A stretch of 64,000 bases of DNA from contig CAHIKZ030000058.1 of NCBI GenBank assembly GCA_903632075.3, forward strand, positions 3,716,001 through 3,780,000. The letters run 5' to 3'. Source of the stretch: Acanthosepion pharaonis. Its lineage: Eukaryota > Mollusca > Cephalopoda > Sepiida > Sepiidae. Shown piece after piece: positions 43,363-53,880 of this stretch (position 1 is the stretch's first letter; every line of letters begins with the position of its first letter). The notes beneath the pieces were generated by a model. The model searched no databases and was not told where the DNA came from. It saw nothing but the letters and a program-made list of their open reading frames with translations. The translations under genes and the position numbers were made by a program.

Positions 43363-43599
43363 TACTTTGAAAAGTGTTTTTAACGATTTTTTTCGCAAGC
43401 AGCCTGAAGAGTCGGCAAGGATGAAATTCGAGTAGTTGATGAGTGAATCTTAAATCCGTTTTCATTTCTTCTTTTTTTAGTAATGTGCTATAGCTCTGTA
43501 ATTTAATTAGATAACATACAGTACGTTTCTTGTCTCGTGAAATTGATGGTTTATGTGAGGCGGCTGTTAAATGACAGTGTTATTTTACTATTTTGGGGC

Positions 43600-43672
43600 T
43601 CCTATACACACACACACACACAAACACAAACACACGTGTGTGCGTGTTTTGTGTGTGTGTGATAAAATATAG
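43600..43672. repeat. (AC)n / (GT)n imperfect microsatellite
   Basis: CACACACACACAAACACAAA followed by GTGTGTGCGTGTTTTGTGTG. Confidence 0.9.
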
Positions 43673-44630
43673 TTTTACAGTATGTCGTGTTTATGGGTTA
43701 AAATGCTCAATATCAGAGATAGGGTATATGCAAATAGAAAAATAGACATTGAAGTGAATTGTCTGCTTCATGCTTAAACGCAATAGTCGGGCCATATGCG
43801 TTGTGTTTTTGCTCGACTATTTATATATACATGTCAGTGTTGCATTGTGGGTAATCTATTGTATTGTTCAAGTGGTTATTTTGATGGGCGGTAGCTGTTA
43901 AAGCTCTCGGTAAAGTGTGGAGGATGGTAAGTCATTTAATGAAACGAATAAACGAAAGTGAGTAAATGAGTTTGTTGAATCTTTTATGCAAGTAATATTT
44001 AAATTATTTTAGTATGAGATATAATTATGTATTATATATTTTAAATAACAGCAGGTTATTTATTTAACCGGTTTATTTTAATTTTTTAACTTTTTTATAG
44101 TCATGTATGTTGGCTTAGGAAAGGGTTCTTTCGGGAATGGAGATATTTGAAAAAATCTGGGGTGCAGATTCATATTTTAATAAGATCCGATAGCGGCATT
44201 CTCAAGAATTTTCCATCTAAGTAAGTTACTTTCTCTTTTAATAAGTATGGCATTCTTTAGATTAGTTTGAATTTATTTATATGTATAACTAATGCGTTTG
44301 ATAAATTGTCGTATATAAGATCGTTTTTTGTGTTCATAGATACGCTTTGTACATTTCTGCAAGTTTTATTTATTTGATTAGAAATTACGTCACTTAGCAT
44401 CTTCCATAAATTACCTAGATTTTTCAGTTAACCTGAAGAACAATTTTGAGCGTCTCTTAAATTTAAAAATTTTGAAAAGATAAAAACATTTTTACTTTTC
44501 TTTATAAATACATTTTGCAAAATCAATTCGTTACATTTGCCTTCATAAAGTCCACCAGAAGACGAAACGCTTCGGCTAAGATAAGTTTTACTTTTGTCTT
44601 TATTCATATTGTCCATTTACAGATATATGT
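43673..44630. other. Unassigned
   Basis: No coding similarity. 44555-44590 (AGAAGACGAAACGCTTCGGC then TAAGATAAG) looks like a decayed Penelope-type end. Confidence 0.35.
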
Positions 44631-44631
44631 C

Positions 44632-44770
44632 TTTTTATATCTGCAATTAAACAGTATTAATTACATTTACCGGCCTGAATACTGTTTAATTAAGAACAGA
44701 GCATTTGCTCAAATAAGTTGTATTCATAAAAATAACGTATAAACCGATAATATTTGACGGATTTAATCCA
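44632..44770. repeat. Family A fragment, inverted ends
   Basis: ATTAAACAGTATTAATTACA and TTTACCGGCCTGAATACTG are followed by CTGTTTAATTAAGAACAGAG and CAAATAAGTTGTATTCATAA, a small palindrome. It then reads TTGACGGATTTAATCCATTT. Confidence 0.65.
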
Positions 44771-44781
44771 TTTCAGTTTAA

Positions 44782-45005
44782 TATATATATATTAGAATTT
44801 TTTAGGCAAATAATATTAGTAATTCATCGAGTCTTTAAGACTCAGCAACAGCATGCAGAAAGCACTGGACGGCCGTTTCGTCTTATTTCGGGACTCATCA
44901 GCAGTGTGCATCCACTACTGAGATTCGAACCCAGACGCTCTCGTTATAACGCAAGCGTCGTACCAACTGTACCAACGTGCATCGTTGACGAAGAAACTGA
45001 ATAAC
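44782..45005 (-). mobile_element. tRNA-hammerhead SINE ending in (AT)n
   Basis: Minus strand: tRNA-like part (A-box TTGGTACAGTTGGTACGACG at 44995-44960, B-box GGGTTCGAATCTC), then AGTAGTGGATGCAC and a canonical hammerhead core (44862-44909). A 60-base spacer (GCTGTTGCTGAGTCTTAAAG, ACTCGATGAATTACTAATAT) follows, and (AT)n. This is the same tRNA - ribozyme - (AT)n plan as family D but a different sequence family. Established parallel: the Sm-alpha SINE of schistosomes combines a Pol III promoter and a hammerhead. Confidence 0.85.
44862..44909 (-). ncRNA. Type I hammerhead ribozyme, canonical core
   Basis: Minus-strand RNA, 48 nt: GCACACUG, CUGAUGA, GUCCCGAAAUAAGAC, GAAAC, GGCCGUC, CAGUGC. All 13-15 conserved core bases are present (CUGAUGA, GAAA, U before the cleavage base). 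Stem I CACUG/CAGUG is perfect, stem II is GUC/GAC, stem III is ACG/CGU with a 2-base loop. Cleavage is expected after the C of GUC, between plus-strand positions 44868 and 44867. Likely the best candidate for an active ribozyme in the window. Confidence 0.85.
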
Positions 45006-45059
45006 TCGATATAGCGCCGCTACTCACAAATTCCGTGGTGATACTCATTAAAGTATTCA

Positions 45060-45190
45060 AAAATCCTTTGGTGATAATATTACGGTTTCTATTTTGTTCA
45101 TGGTTTTCCTATTTGGAATTTTATAAGTTAAACAACAAATAAGAAATGTTTCACTTTTATTAAAGCTTCATCAGAGAATGAGATATGGTT
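45060..45190 (-). repeat. Penelope-end-like repeat with hammerhead-like core
   Basis: Minus strand: CTCTGATGA, A, GCTTTAATAAAAGT (stem GCTTT/AAAGT), GAAAC, ATTTCTTATTTG. The core bases fit CUGAUGA...GAAAC but with one extra base before stem II and no clear stem III. The context GGTTTTCCTATTTGGAATTT is shared with 55970-56000. Confidence 0.5.
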
Positions 45191-45204
45191 AAAAAGAAGA
45201 AATA

Positions 45205-45720
45205 AATTCTAGTTTGGTTTGGTTTGTTTGACGGAATATCAACCTCATTGGGTTGGCTGACAAGATTTTTATTGCTGGTATTTTTTTTTTTTTTTTTTCA
45301 AAAATATATCGTTAGCAATATTTTTTTTCCAAAATATATCGTTAGTGATATTTTTTTTCAAAAATATATTGCAGGGAATATTTTTTTTCTTTTTTTCAAA
45401 AGTAAATTGCTGGTACTTTTTTTTCCAAAAAAATATTGCTGGTATTAAAACCTATTTTTATACTTTCATAGTGTTTTGATCGCTTTTGGGAAGATTAGCT
45501 AGTTGGCCATAGTTGGGATTCTGGCAGGTGCTACCACGTCGGGTCAGGGTTGGCCTCAGAACACCAGCAATTTAGAGGTGGTTTCAGGTTCCTCAAATCC
45601 TCCTGATCAGAGGCCTTACCCAGGACGCGGATGTATTTTATTGTCATACCCAGGACGCGGATGTAGTTTATCGTCCTACCCTCGACACGGACGTAGTTTA
45701 TCGTCATAACCAGGACGAAT
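45205..45720 (+). repeat. Family E repeat, longest copy
   Basis: Starts GTTTGACGGAATATCAACC. It carries five imperfect units of about 35-40 bp (ATATATCGTTAGCAATATTT..), CATAGTTGGGATTCTGGCAG and GAGGCCTTACCCAGGACG. It ends in four GTA(T/G)TTTATCGTC.TACCC units of about 30 bp. The 68-residue frame 45503-45709 is a product of those units. Confidence 0.75.
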
Positions 45721-45921
45721 AAATTCTGATATTTTTAATTTAATTTATTTAATTGATTTATTTGAACTTTCTGGTGTAGCATTCTGTTTAACGAATGCAC
45801 ATTGCGAGTTCTACGATTACGAAATGCAAGTTGGAATCTCATGTTGCATGCTTAAATACTAACAACTTTAACCAAATATACAATGGTAAGTATGAATGCG
45901 GGTCATTATTTAAAGAAGTAT

Positions 45922-46275
45922 ATGGGCGCATGGCTGAGTGGTAAGAACGTTCGCTTTCTGTGACCATGTGACCTAGGTTCGAATTTCACAATGGTCGATT
46001 TGTCAGGAAGGCGATTTCCTGTTATTGGCCGGGATTAAGGTCGGTATCAGCTTACAGCATCTTTGGAAAGTGCCTGAAAACCATGCCACGAGTTGACCCA
46101 AGCCTTATGAGTGAAATTAGGAACTCTTGTGGGCCGTCGATAGCTGTGGAAATTCGTGGAACTCCTCACTACCATGAGGCCATCATCTCTGTATAACCCA
46201 ATGTCTTTGATGTCTAATTCACTGTGCGCTGTTAGGTTGTATAATATAAATAGACCGACAAGGTCGGACAACCCG
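45922..46275 (+). mobile_element. SINE family C, plus-strand copy with intact B-box
   Basis: Head GGGCGCATGGCTGAGTGGTA (A-box), B-box AGGTTCGAATTTCAC, core TCAGGAAGGCGATTTCCTGT and AAACCATGCCACGAGTTGAC, then CCAAGCCTTATGAGTGAAAT and a tail to AATATAAATAGACCGACAAG. Confidence 0.8.
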
Positions 46276-46319
46276 CAGAGTCTAATGACCCCATTGTGAT
46301 GTCAAAATGGTCTTCAGAG

Positions 46320-46620
46320 GTTTTAATCTATTGGTCCCCATTATGAATGAGGTTCGATTTTTTTTTTTAAATAATAATAATAATAATATTTGAAGGAATT
46401 TCTGATAGTCCAAATCTTAAAAAAATGTTACTCATGATTACATCCCACACCTTACGAAGGCCTTTGTCTATTTAAAATGTGTATGATCTTAGTTTTCCCC
46501 CTCAAAAAATGCTTATTAGAATATCTCATGGTAACATTTCTGACCTTAGGTCTCCGATTGCGACCCGGAAAGAAATGATTATACACCAGAAATCAAAGGA
46601 AATAAAATGGTATTAATAAC
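46320..46620 (+). mobile_element. LINE (family H) 3' UTR-end scrap beside (AAT)n
   Basis: (AAT)n at 46370-46388 precedes CCCACACCTTACGAAGGCCT, TTTGTCTATTTAAAATGTGT and GACCCGGAAAGAAATGATTA then ACACCAGAAATCAAAGGAAA. This is the same 3' end as at 50490-50670 and 51040-51115. The 3' (TAA)n tail is lost or short here. Confidence 0.65.
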
Positions 46621-47760
46621 CCTGAAATTTAAACTAGTTTCAATAAAATTTTAGACCTTTTTTCTTAATCTACATTACTTGCTCATGATGATAAATTTTA
46701 AGTAATTCGTTCTCTAAAAACTTGTCCACCATGTACTAATTGGTCAAATAGTTTCAGCATCCTAGCTTAACGGGATTTAAACCAAAGAAAGCTTGCTAAT
46801 AATTAAATCCAGAGCGTGGGTATAAACAAGTGGCCTCTAGTGTACTTCAAAGAAAAGAAAAACAACACACATAAAACGCTTATTGTCTCTTCGATTACGA
46901 AAGACTGAACTGCTCCAACAGCTTTGTTCAGCAGGTAAAGACTTTATCACATCAGCTCTATGAATTTTAAATGCTCCAATCGAGCTTTGGGTAACAAGAT
47001 ATCGATCAGTTTGTTTTTCATTGGGTTGATTTAAACCAGAGAATGCAGGGAAATTCACTGGAGTTCAATTATTATTGTCACGGACCTCTTGTAAGAAATA
47101 AATCTACCGTGATTCTCTTGTAAAGATGTTTGCATCTCTCCCACCATTAATCGAATCACTGTCACCGGTAATAAGGATATCGACAGGTTTATTTACTGCC
47201 AGTGATTTAAATCCTACAAAATCGGAACTAAAATCAAATATCTTCTCTAACATAAATCAATAAATCTGACGTAACGAATTTGATAAAATTATCATTGATA
47301 CCACTTATGTTATATTATTCCGATTCGGGCCTTATATTGCACGTCAGAGTTTCGATAACTTATTTATTCTACAGGTTATTTCAGTCCTATACTTACAAGT
47401 ATCGGTATCAGGAAGAGAATTGTCTCTGAGCACTGTCAAAGCTGGCAATATTTCTAAGAGCTATTTTCTGGAAATTTTACGACAACGGAGAAGTTGTTAC
47501 CACAACCAACAGGGTAATTTTGGTACAAGGTTGGGATCAAGACTGCGTTAGACAGGTCTGCAAGCGAGTGTTGTTTAAATGATTCCATAACTCGGTAATT
47601 GTTCTTTTTGTGAGCCGCAGGCATCAGTTACTGTTGCAAAAATTGTTTGGAAGCACATACAAGAAAAAAAAAGTTAGTGCGAGTCCAAGACAAATTTACA
47701 CTTCTCGTTTCAATCTCCAATACACCATTCACTGTCCTGAATGAAAAAAATGAACATCTC
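46621..47760. other. Unassigned
   Basis: No family recognised. A minus-strand frame at 46837-47058 contains no known motif. Confidence 0.4.
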
Positions 47761-47799
47761 CTAAATGAGCATACGATGTTTTTATACACCTGACCCAGC

Positions 47800-47975
47800 C
47801 AACATTCAGCCAATGAGCGACCAGAACCAGCCAATAAAAATGGGTACAAGCGACAGCATCACTTCCATCAGCAGGAAGTGCTGTCCGATTCACCGTCTCT
47901 CCAAAGATCGCCGATTCGCCGTCTCCACACTTCCTTGCAAAGAATACATGCGATTCTGGCCCTTTGGAGTCGCCG
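47800..47975 (+). promoter_or_regulatory. Possible TATA-less promoter / first-exon island
   Basis: Two CCAAT boxes (CAGCCAATGAGCGACC at 47811, CAGCCAATAAAAATGG at 47832) are followed by ETS-like sites CAGGAAGTGC (47871) and CACTTCCTTG (47929). There is a local rise in CpG and a splice-donor-like GCCGAG|GTAAATC at 47970-47983. The minus-strand 138-codon frame (47729-48145) spans the same island without a recognised domain. This is inference from motifs only; no exon downstream could be verified. Confidence 0.25.
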
Positions 47976-48214
47976 AGGTAAATCACTGCTGCAGGGATTG
48001 CCCGTGATCTTCCTCTTTGAAGTGCAATGGGGAAGGTAGAGCGATCTGAAGCCGTTTGTTTAGAAATGAGACACTGATTTCTCCCAGTGAAAACGTATGT
48101 ACGCTTTTTGTTGTCCGTCATTGTCACATGGTGAGAACGTGACATTTCTTTTTTGTAAATGCATCTGGCAAAAAAACGTGATTAAGAATAAGAATTATAT
48201 ATATAGTTTGGGGC

Positions 48215-48720
48215 TCGGCTATATATCTCGAGGTTGTCGACAAATTCTAAAGATGTGTCTGTAATGTTATCGGTCATGACCTGGCATCTCGACTTTCACA
48301 CCGCCGTAAACTGGCTTCCTTCCGTCTTTTCTATAAATATTGTCATGGTTAGTTGTTCGAATGAGCTCCCCATGATACCCCGACTACGTGAATTTAAGCG
48401 TTTACTCGATTGGCTATTAGGTCTCTTTCGTTTTATTGTTGAATTGGCTAGATATAGCCGTAAATTCGATTTTAATAGTTTATTTCTTTCTTTTTTTTTC
48501 ACTTCTCACCTGTCGAATACTTTTTCGTTTTCTTGCTTCCCTTCCGTCTACAATTTTCAAAAATTTAAATGCAGCGTCAATCGACATCTTCTGTCTTCCT
48601 GAATCCTGTTCTTTTCTCACCACTAAACTGTTTTTATTATCTTCCACTCCGAGTGACCCTCTTGCGTCTTAGTGGCCTTTTCGCCTTGCTTTGGGTGAAA
48701 TACTTAAAATAAAGGAACAA
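48215..48720 (+). pseudogene. Jockey-like LINE (family K) ORF2 C-terminus and tail
   Basis: One frame reads LEVVDKF then RCVCNVIGHDLASRLSHRRK and LASFRLFYKYCHG (48225-48350). After a shift it reads LREFKRL..ARYSRKFDFNS and CFPSVYNFQKFKCSVNRHLL (48380-48600). These are the ordered C-terminal motifs of the jockey-group RT ORF. The tail ends CTTAGTGGCCTTTTCGCCTT. This is the best preserved family K 3' end and the reference for the broken copies. Confidence 0.7.
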
Positions 48721-48724
48721 AAAT

Positions 48725-50060
48725 ATTCCTTCTTCTGTAATTTCCAGCTGGTTAATGGTACGTGTGTTGTGGCATATTTAAGTATGATAGACCAACTAGT
48801 ACCTACTAACATTGCTACTATATTTTTGCGATAATACCTAGTACAATATTACTACTATTAATAATACTAATGCTACTACTACTAATAATAATTGTGATGT
48901 GAATAAATAAAACTACGCAAGAAACAAATAAAATTACAACAAAATGGTAGCGAAGACAGCAATGTTATACATTTTAATAAACACTTAATAATATAAACCT
49001 GTGCATGATCAATAAACACTGGAAAGTTTTGACGCGGATGTATATAAGCACAGAACCAATTAGAGGACAAAATGTTCTAGACTAAAAGTAGAGTTGGAGG
49101 AATTTATAATTGCTGCACATGACTGAAGTATTATTACCAGACATAGGTAAATAAGAAAGGTGCAGAACATTTATATAAAGAACACATTGAAACAAAAGAA
49201 CACTTATCTTAGCGTCTGACAGTCCAATCTTAACACCAAAGACCGGCATAACAAGAATGGACAGTATATTCACTGAGCGACGTATCAGTATTACAATTCG
49301 CCACATGCAGAGAAATTGTATGAACTCACCCTAAAACAGTCAAAGAAGGCTAAGAAGTTACATCTCTTTGGGGATCTACCATTCATATTGATAGGTATTT
49401 ACAAGAATAGATATAATATTGGTATGGCAATGTTATATGACATAAATGTATATCTGGTAAAGAATATGAAAACCGAAATATAATGAGCTTTAAATTGAAA
49501 TTTAATAAAAAAGTTGTTTCTCAAAACTATGTTGTATCTATAATAATTGGAGCCCTGGGTGAGATAAAAAAAAATAGGTTATGATAAGAACATCAACAAA
49601 ATTCCAGGCAGTTCTCGTTTAAGAGAGGTTAATATGTGCACTGAGTGGCACGACTCATCTAAAATAAAAACAAGGAAATATGATCAATATTGTTGTGGTA
49701 GGATCCACCTAATTTGCATAGTGGAGTACTGACCATATAAATATGGTTGGTACCGGGAAGACGGGGGTGAGGTATCAAGAGATTCAATCCAGAGACTCTG
49801 CCCAACTGCGACTAAGTCGACACATTCTCCAGGAACGGTCTTCCCAAGAATATGCAAAAGACTATATGTAAATATTGTGTACACTTTCTTGTTTCAATAC
49901 ATTTTGTTCTAAGTACATTTTGTGTTGTATTATTATTCCATGCATTAGTCAAGTTTCAACAAATATGAAGAAGATATAAATACTGTACATGTTAAGCGTC
50001 AAAATGCATATATTAGCTAACTTAAATTCTCACGGGGAAGATATTTTAAAGAAAAGAAAT
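48725..50060. other. No recognisable feature
   Basis: AT-rich, with small (TAC)/(TAA) clusters near 48850-48890. No coding similarity seen. Confidence 0.4.
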
Positions 50061-50071
50061 AAAAAGATTAT

Positions 50072-50074
50072 CTC

Positions 50075-50108
<34 letters not shown>
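50072..50108. repeat. (AAT)n microsatellite, 5' flank of LINE H
   Basis: About 11 AAT repeats immediately before the LINE H copy. Confidence 0.9.
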
Positions 50109-50537
50109 TTTAAGAGACTTTACAGTGCACGCGGACAGAACAATCTACTAGACATAGTAATCAAAGAACACAAGAACAGAATGTGCTTTCTTATTGACAG
50201 CATTTCCTGCAGAGTTTAATGTAACTCTGAAGATCCTCAAAACTATCAAAAGGTGTCTCCTTATTGATATGGCTGTCCCTGCGGACTGCAATGTATCTTT
50301 GAAGATCTTCAAAAAGCTATCAAAATACAAGGAAATCGAAATCGCAAAAAAAGTGGCACATGGGAACATCAACAATCCCTGTTGTAGTTCGAGCCCTCGG
50401 ATTGGTTGGAAAAGATTCCAGTAGACTCATTTAAGGAATCCCTGGAAGCCCATGCTTTAAAGAAATAAAAAAAAGTTGTTCTCACGAGTACAGCCCACAC
50501 CTTCCGAAGGGATTTATCTATGTAAAATATTTTCTTT

Positions 50538-50581
<44 letters not shown>

Positions 50582-50695
50582 AGTGGCAAATATAATGATG
50601 CCATTTGTAATCTTAGGTCTCTGAGTGGGACCCGGAACGAAATTTGTACACACCAGAAATAAGAGGAAATAAAATAATAATAATAATAATAATAA
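50109..50695 (+). pseudogene. LINE family H 3' end, first of two head-to-tail copies
   Basis: A frame around 50160-50330 reads KNRMCFLIDSISC.. and LLIDMAVPADCNVSLKIFKK, then LSKYKEIEIAKKVAHG. This is the C-terminal I.LID...P.D.N...K..EK..KY.DL..E...MW domain of a non-LTR retrotransposon ORF. The LIDMAVPADCNVSLKI part is itself duplicated with drift (50185 and 50255). The 3' UTR holds a (GT)n at 50541 and ends AAATAAGAGGAAATAAAATA followed by (AAT)n. Possible Dong/R4 clade because of the (TAA)n flanks; inference. Confidence 0.7.
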
Positions 50696-51170
50696 TCGTG
50701 ATCAAGATTACAAGAACAGAATGTGTTTTCTTACTGACGTGGCAGTCCCTGCAGATTATAATGTATCTTTGAAAATCTTCAAAAAACTATCCAAATACAA
50801 GGATCTTGAAATGGAAATCTCAAAAATGTGGCAGCTGAGGACATCAATAATTCCAGTTGTATGATTGATTGGATAAAAGGTCCGATAGACTACACTGAAG
50901 GGATACCTGGTTGCCCATGCCTTAAAAACATACAAAAAAAAATGTACTTACAAGTACAGATCACACATTACAAAGGGTTTCATTTATTCAAAACTGTTTT
51001 TGATGATAATATTTTTTTTTAATGCTCAATGGAAAATGTTATTATGCCATTTCTGGCCAGATTTCTCTTGTTGGGATCCGGAAAGAAATGACTATGCACC
51101 AGAAATGAAAGGAAACAACAACAACAACAACAACAATAACAACAACAATAATAATAATAATAATAAAGGG
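50696..51170 (+). pseudogene. LINE family H 3' end, second copy inserted in the tail of the first
   Basis: Starts directly after the (AAT)n tail of the first copy. It reads RMCFLTDVAVPADYNVSLKI then FKKLSKYKDLEMEISKMW, followed by IPGCPCLKNIQKKM and the same 3' UTR (CCGGAAAGAAATGACTATGC, ACCAGAAATGAAAGGAAACA). It ends in (AAC)n(AAT)n at 51110-51166. Both copies are 5'-truncated. Confidence 0.75.
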
Positions 51171-51589
51171 TGTTCCGATAACTTTTAATGTGAATTAAGT
51201 TTAAGCGTCTAATGATTTTTTTTCTTTTTCTTTCAGATTTGTGGGACATTTTGACGATATTATGTTTCACACATAATTGCCATGACTTAAATAACATGAT
51301 CCAGTAGAGAAATAAATAAATTTTCACGAATAACAGTGATTTATTTACTGATGATTTTGATCCGTCTTAATGAAACACCCTATAATAATAATATTTGAGA
51401 AAACGATTTTATTATGGAGTCGGTCTCAGTAGAATACGCTGTCTAAAATTAAATTATAATCTACGGTAGTTATATTTGGAAATAGAATTGACTTACTTAT
51501 TAAACCTGAACTTCGTATGATTTTGTGACACTTTTATTTTATGTGCTTTTTAAATGTTAAGGAGTAATTACCCATCATCACTGGAAAGA
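51171..51589. other. No recognisable feature
   Basis: AT-rich. ATAACTTTTAATGTGAATTA / TGAAACACCCTATAATAATA only. Confidence 0.4.
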
Positions 51590-51765
51590 TCAAATAACAA
51601 TTATTAGACGCGATAAACCTATTTTCCTGAAAAACTGTTTTAAGAGAAAGATTTTATCAATTCCAAACGAAACTAGCACTGATTGCACTGTCAATGAATG
51701 ACGATTCTTTCATTATAAGGAAACGGCGACTATTACAATTACTATTATATACCGTCAAAATGCAA
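51590..51765. repeat. Family M repeat, copy 3
   Basis: CGATAAACCTATTTTCCTGA, AAAACTGTTTTAAGAGAAAG and TTATAAGGAAACGGCGACTA align with copies 1 and 2. Confidence 0.6.
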
Positions 51766-51839
51766 TAATCACGTGATATTTCAATATAAATAATTTAACT
51801 AATAACAGCATATTTCTTATTTAACATGCCATGGCAATT

Positions 51840-52195
51840 ATTGCGATGAGCTTTTCTATCTGGTATCTCGACTTCATGAATTTAAGCGTAGTACTAGATT
51901 GGCAGATAGGTCTCATAACTGTATTGTTGAACTTGATAAATATAACCTTTCTATTGTAATGGTTTATTCTCTTGCATGTGGAACTCTCTTCTAGCTTCTT
52001 GCTTTCTTGAGAACTAGAATCTTGAAAATAATTAAATGCAGCGTGAATCGTTATATTTTCGTTTCTTTCAATACCTATCTTTTCATTTCCACTTTCTTCT
52101 CGGTAAAGTATTCTCAGTTTCCAGCACTTTCAATAATTTCTTGAGTCTTAGGTGCTTTCTCGCCTTGCTCTGGGTGATATAAGAAATACTTCAAT
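51840..52195 (+). mobile_element. Jockey-like LINE (family K) 3' end, decayed
   Basis: CATGAATTTAAGCGTAGTAC, AATTAAATGCAGCGTGAATC and CTTTCTCGCCTTGCTCTGGG lie in the same order as in 48380-48700. Confidence 0.6.
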
Positions 52196-52261
52196 GTACT
52201 AACTTACTTTACCCAAGGTCTCAGGTAAGTTATTTTACATTTTTAAATTTTTTTAGCTATT

Positions 52262-52366
52262 TTAAATTGTTTAATAATAATAATTGTTATTATTATTATT
52301 ATTATTATTATTAATAATAAATAATATTAAAAATTTCATAATAATAACAATTATTATTATTAGACG
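52262..52366. repeat. (TTA/TAA) palindrome
   Basis: TAATAATAATTGTTATTATT is mirrored by AATAATAACAATTATTATTA around a (TTA)n/(TAA)n core. Confidence 0.85.
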
Positions 52367-52380
52367 TAGCATTAGCCATT

Positions 52381-52790
52381 CGTATTCGAGGATACCCGTG
52401 TATTAGGGCGACTAAACAATTTTTATTGCAGACGCTTGCACAGGGGCATTTATGTTTATTCTGCAACTACCCTGAGCAGACCTTAGTTACAGTTGCTGGG
52501 AAAGAGCGCGTTATCTAGCGTGATCAACAATTTGAACAAAGCCAGCACGCTCAAGCCCTCGGCCACGATGACTTCTGATTTCGTACTAGGACAGCTATTG
52601 ACAGACACTAAATGTTCTGTCTACCCAATTTCACTCACAATTCTTGGGTTAACCCGTGGTATGGCTTGGGACGACTCCTCCAGTCTGATTACATCAGGAA
52701 GTCTCCTTCCTGGCAAATCAACAATGGTGAGATTCGAACCCGGGACTCATGGTTAGAATGCGAACGTTCTAACCATTCGGCCACGTTCCC
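52381..52790 (-). mobile_element. SINE family C, best copy
   Basis: Minus strand: tRNA-like head GGGAACGTGGCCGAATGGTT with B-box GGGTTCGAATCTCACC. Then TTTGCCAGGAAGGAGACTTC, CCATACCACGGGTTAACCCA, AGAATTGTGAGTGAAATTGG, a tail with GCGTGCTGGCTTTGTTCAAA and CGCTAGATAACGCGCTCTTT. About 360 bp, plus part of a second head at its far end (52381-52420). Open frames inside are not genes. Confidence 0.8.
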
Positions 52791-52856
52791 ATATTAGTAC
52801 TAGTAAGGCACATTCAAATTACTTAGATTTACTAATAAATGTTTTAATGCTATCCT

Positions 52857-53880
52857 TTGTATTATTCCATCCATATTATCCTCAAACGTCTGAAATCGAT
52901 GGCTGAATATCTCCTGTCAGAAGAACAGGCAAGTTTTAGAGCCGGACGGAGCACAGTGGGACAAATCTTCAACTGTAGAGTCCTCATTGAGAAGCATCTG
53001 CAAAACCAGAAGGACCTGTTCCACAATTTCATTGATTTCGAGTAAGTATTTGAACGTCTTCAGAGAATTCACCATAGAAGATGATCTTATACTAGTCATT
53101 CAAGCTCTCTATGACCATGCTACCAATGCAGTTCTTTTGGGTAACCAAGTGGGAGATTTCTTCCCGACGACTATCAATTTTAGACATGTGTGCCTACTCT
53201 CTTTTCAACCCGTTTCTGGAGAGAATAATGTAGGATCTGCTCCACGACCACAACATTTCTATCTCTGTTGGTGGTAGACCTGTCTTCAACCTGCGTAGAA
53301 ATAATAATATCAATATCGTTTGACTTAACTCTAGAGTCAGTCACCATGGCCAACGAACTACTCCAGGAAATCACGGTCACGAGTCCCATAACCCGTGGAA
53401 GTAATGTATCTTGGGCAATATTGAGATTGAGATAACTCTTGACATCAGATATTTCTTTCTCCTAGACTGATTGCCAACCAAGTCTAGTCCTGTTATTTAC
53501 CCGTGATGAGATGGATTCGTATCTTTTATATCTATTAGCACCTAAGTGAATGTAATGAACTCGACTGGATTTCGTACTCGGCTCTCCGATTCCTCAATCC
53601 GAGACATTACTCCTCCGTGCTTCCGTCAGGAAGTATCCAGCTCAAATATTTGGGAGCAAACCTATCAAATGATGACACCTGTAACAGATCACCACAACCA
53701 CAGAAGCAATACCAGGCTGGAAATGATATGGAAGAGCAACATCAGCTTCCATACCAAGTTCAAGCTCTACAAATCTCTGGTCGTATCCATCCTCCTCTAC
53801 GGTTGTGAGATACTCCTTGAGGAGACAGGAAAAATCATCCAGTGTTTCGAGGACAAATCATTGAGAAATTATTAGTGTTG
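52857..53880 (+). pseudogene. RTE-type LINE reverse transcriptase, split by SINE B
   Basis: 52870-53330: LLSEEQASFRAGRSTVGQIF, HLQNQKDLFHNFIDFE (a stop replaces the K of the family's DFKKAFD), LILVIQALYDHATNAVLLGN, then a decayed RQGCLLSP region and FLENIM-like phrases. 53455-53624 is a SINE B insert. 53625-53880 continues with IQLKYLGANLSNDDTC, ISFHTKFKLYKSLVVSILLY then GCE. The RT palm (F/YADD) is lost in the damaged part. It is a different RTE subfamily from that at 59.6 kb by the motif spelling. Confidence 0.75.
53455..53624 (-). mobile_element. SINE family B insert in the RTE relic
   Basis: ATGAGATGGATTCGTATCTT, TTAGCACCTAAGTGAATGTA, ACTCGACTGGATTTCGTACT and CTCCGATTCCTCAATCCGAG correspond in reverse to the tRNA head and core of SINE B (9790-9870). 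The copy is 3'-truncated. Confidence 0.7.

Noticed and set aside
47729..48145. 138-codon minus-strand frame as a host gene
   Set aside because: No recognised domain, no conserved neighbour and no splice structure that I can support; kept only as part of a possible promoter-like island.
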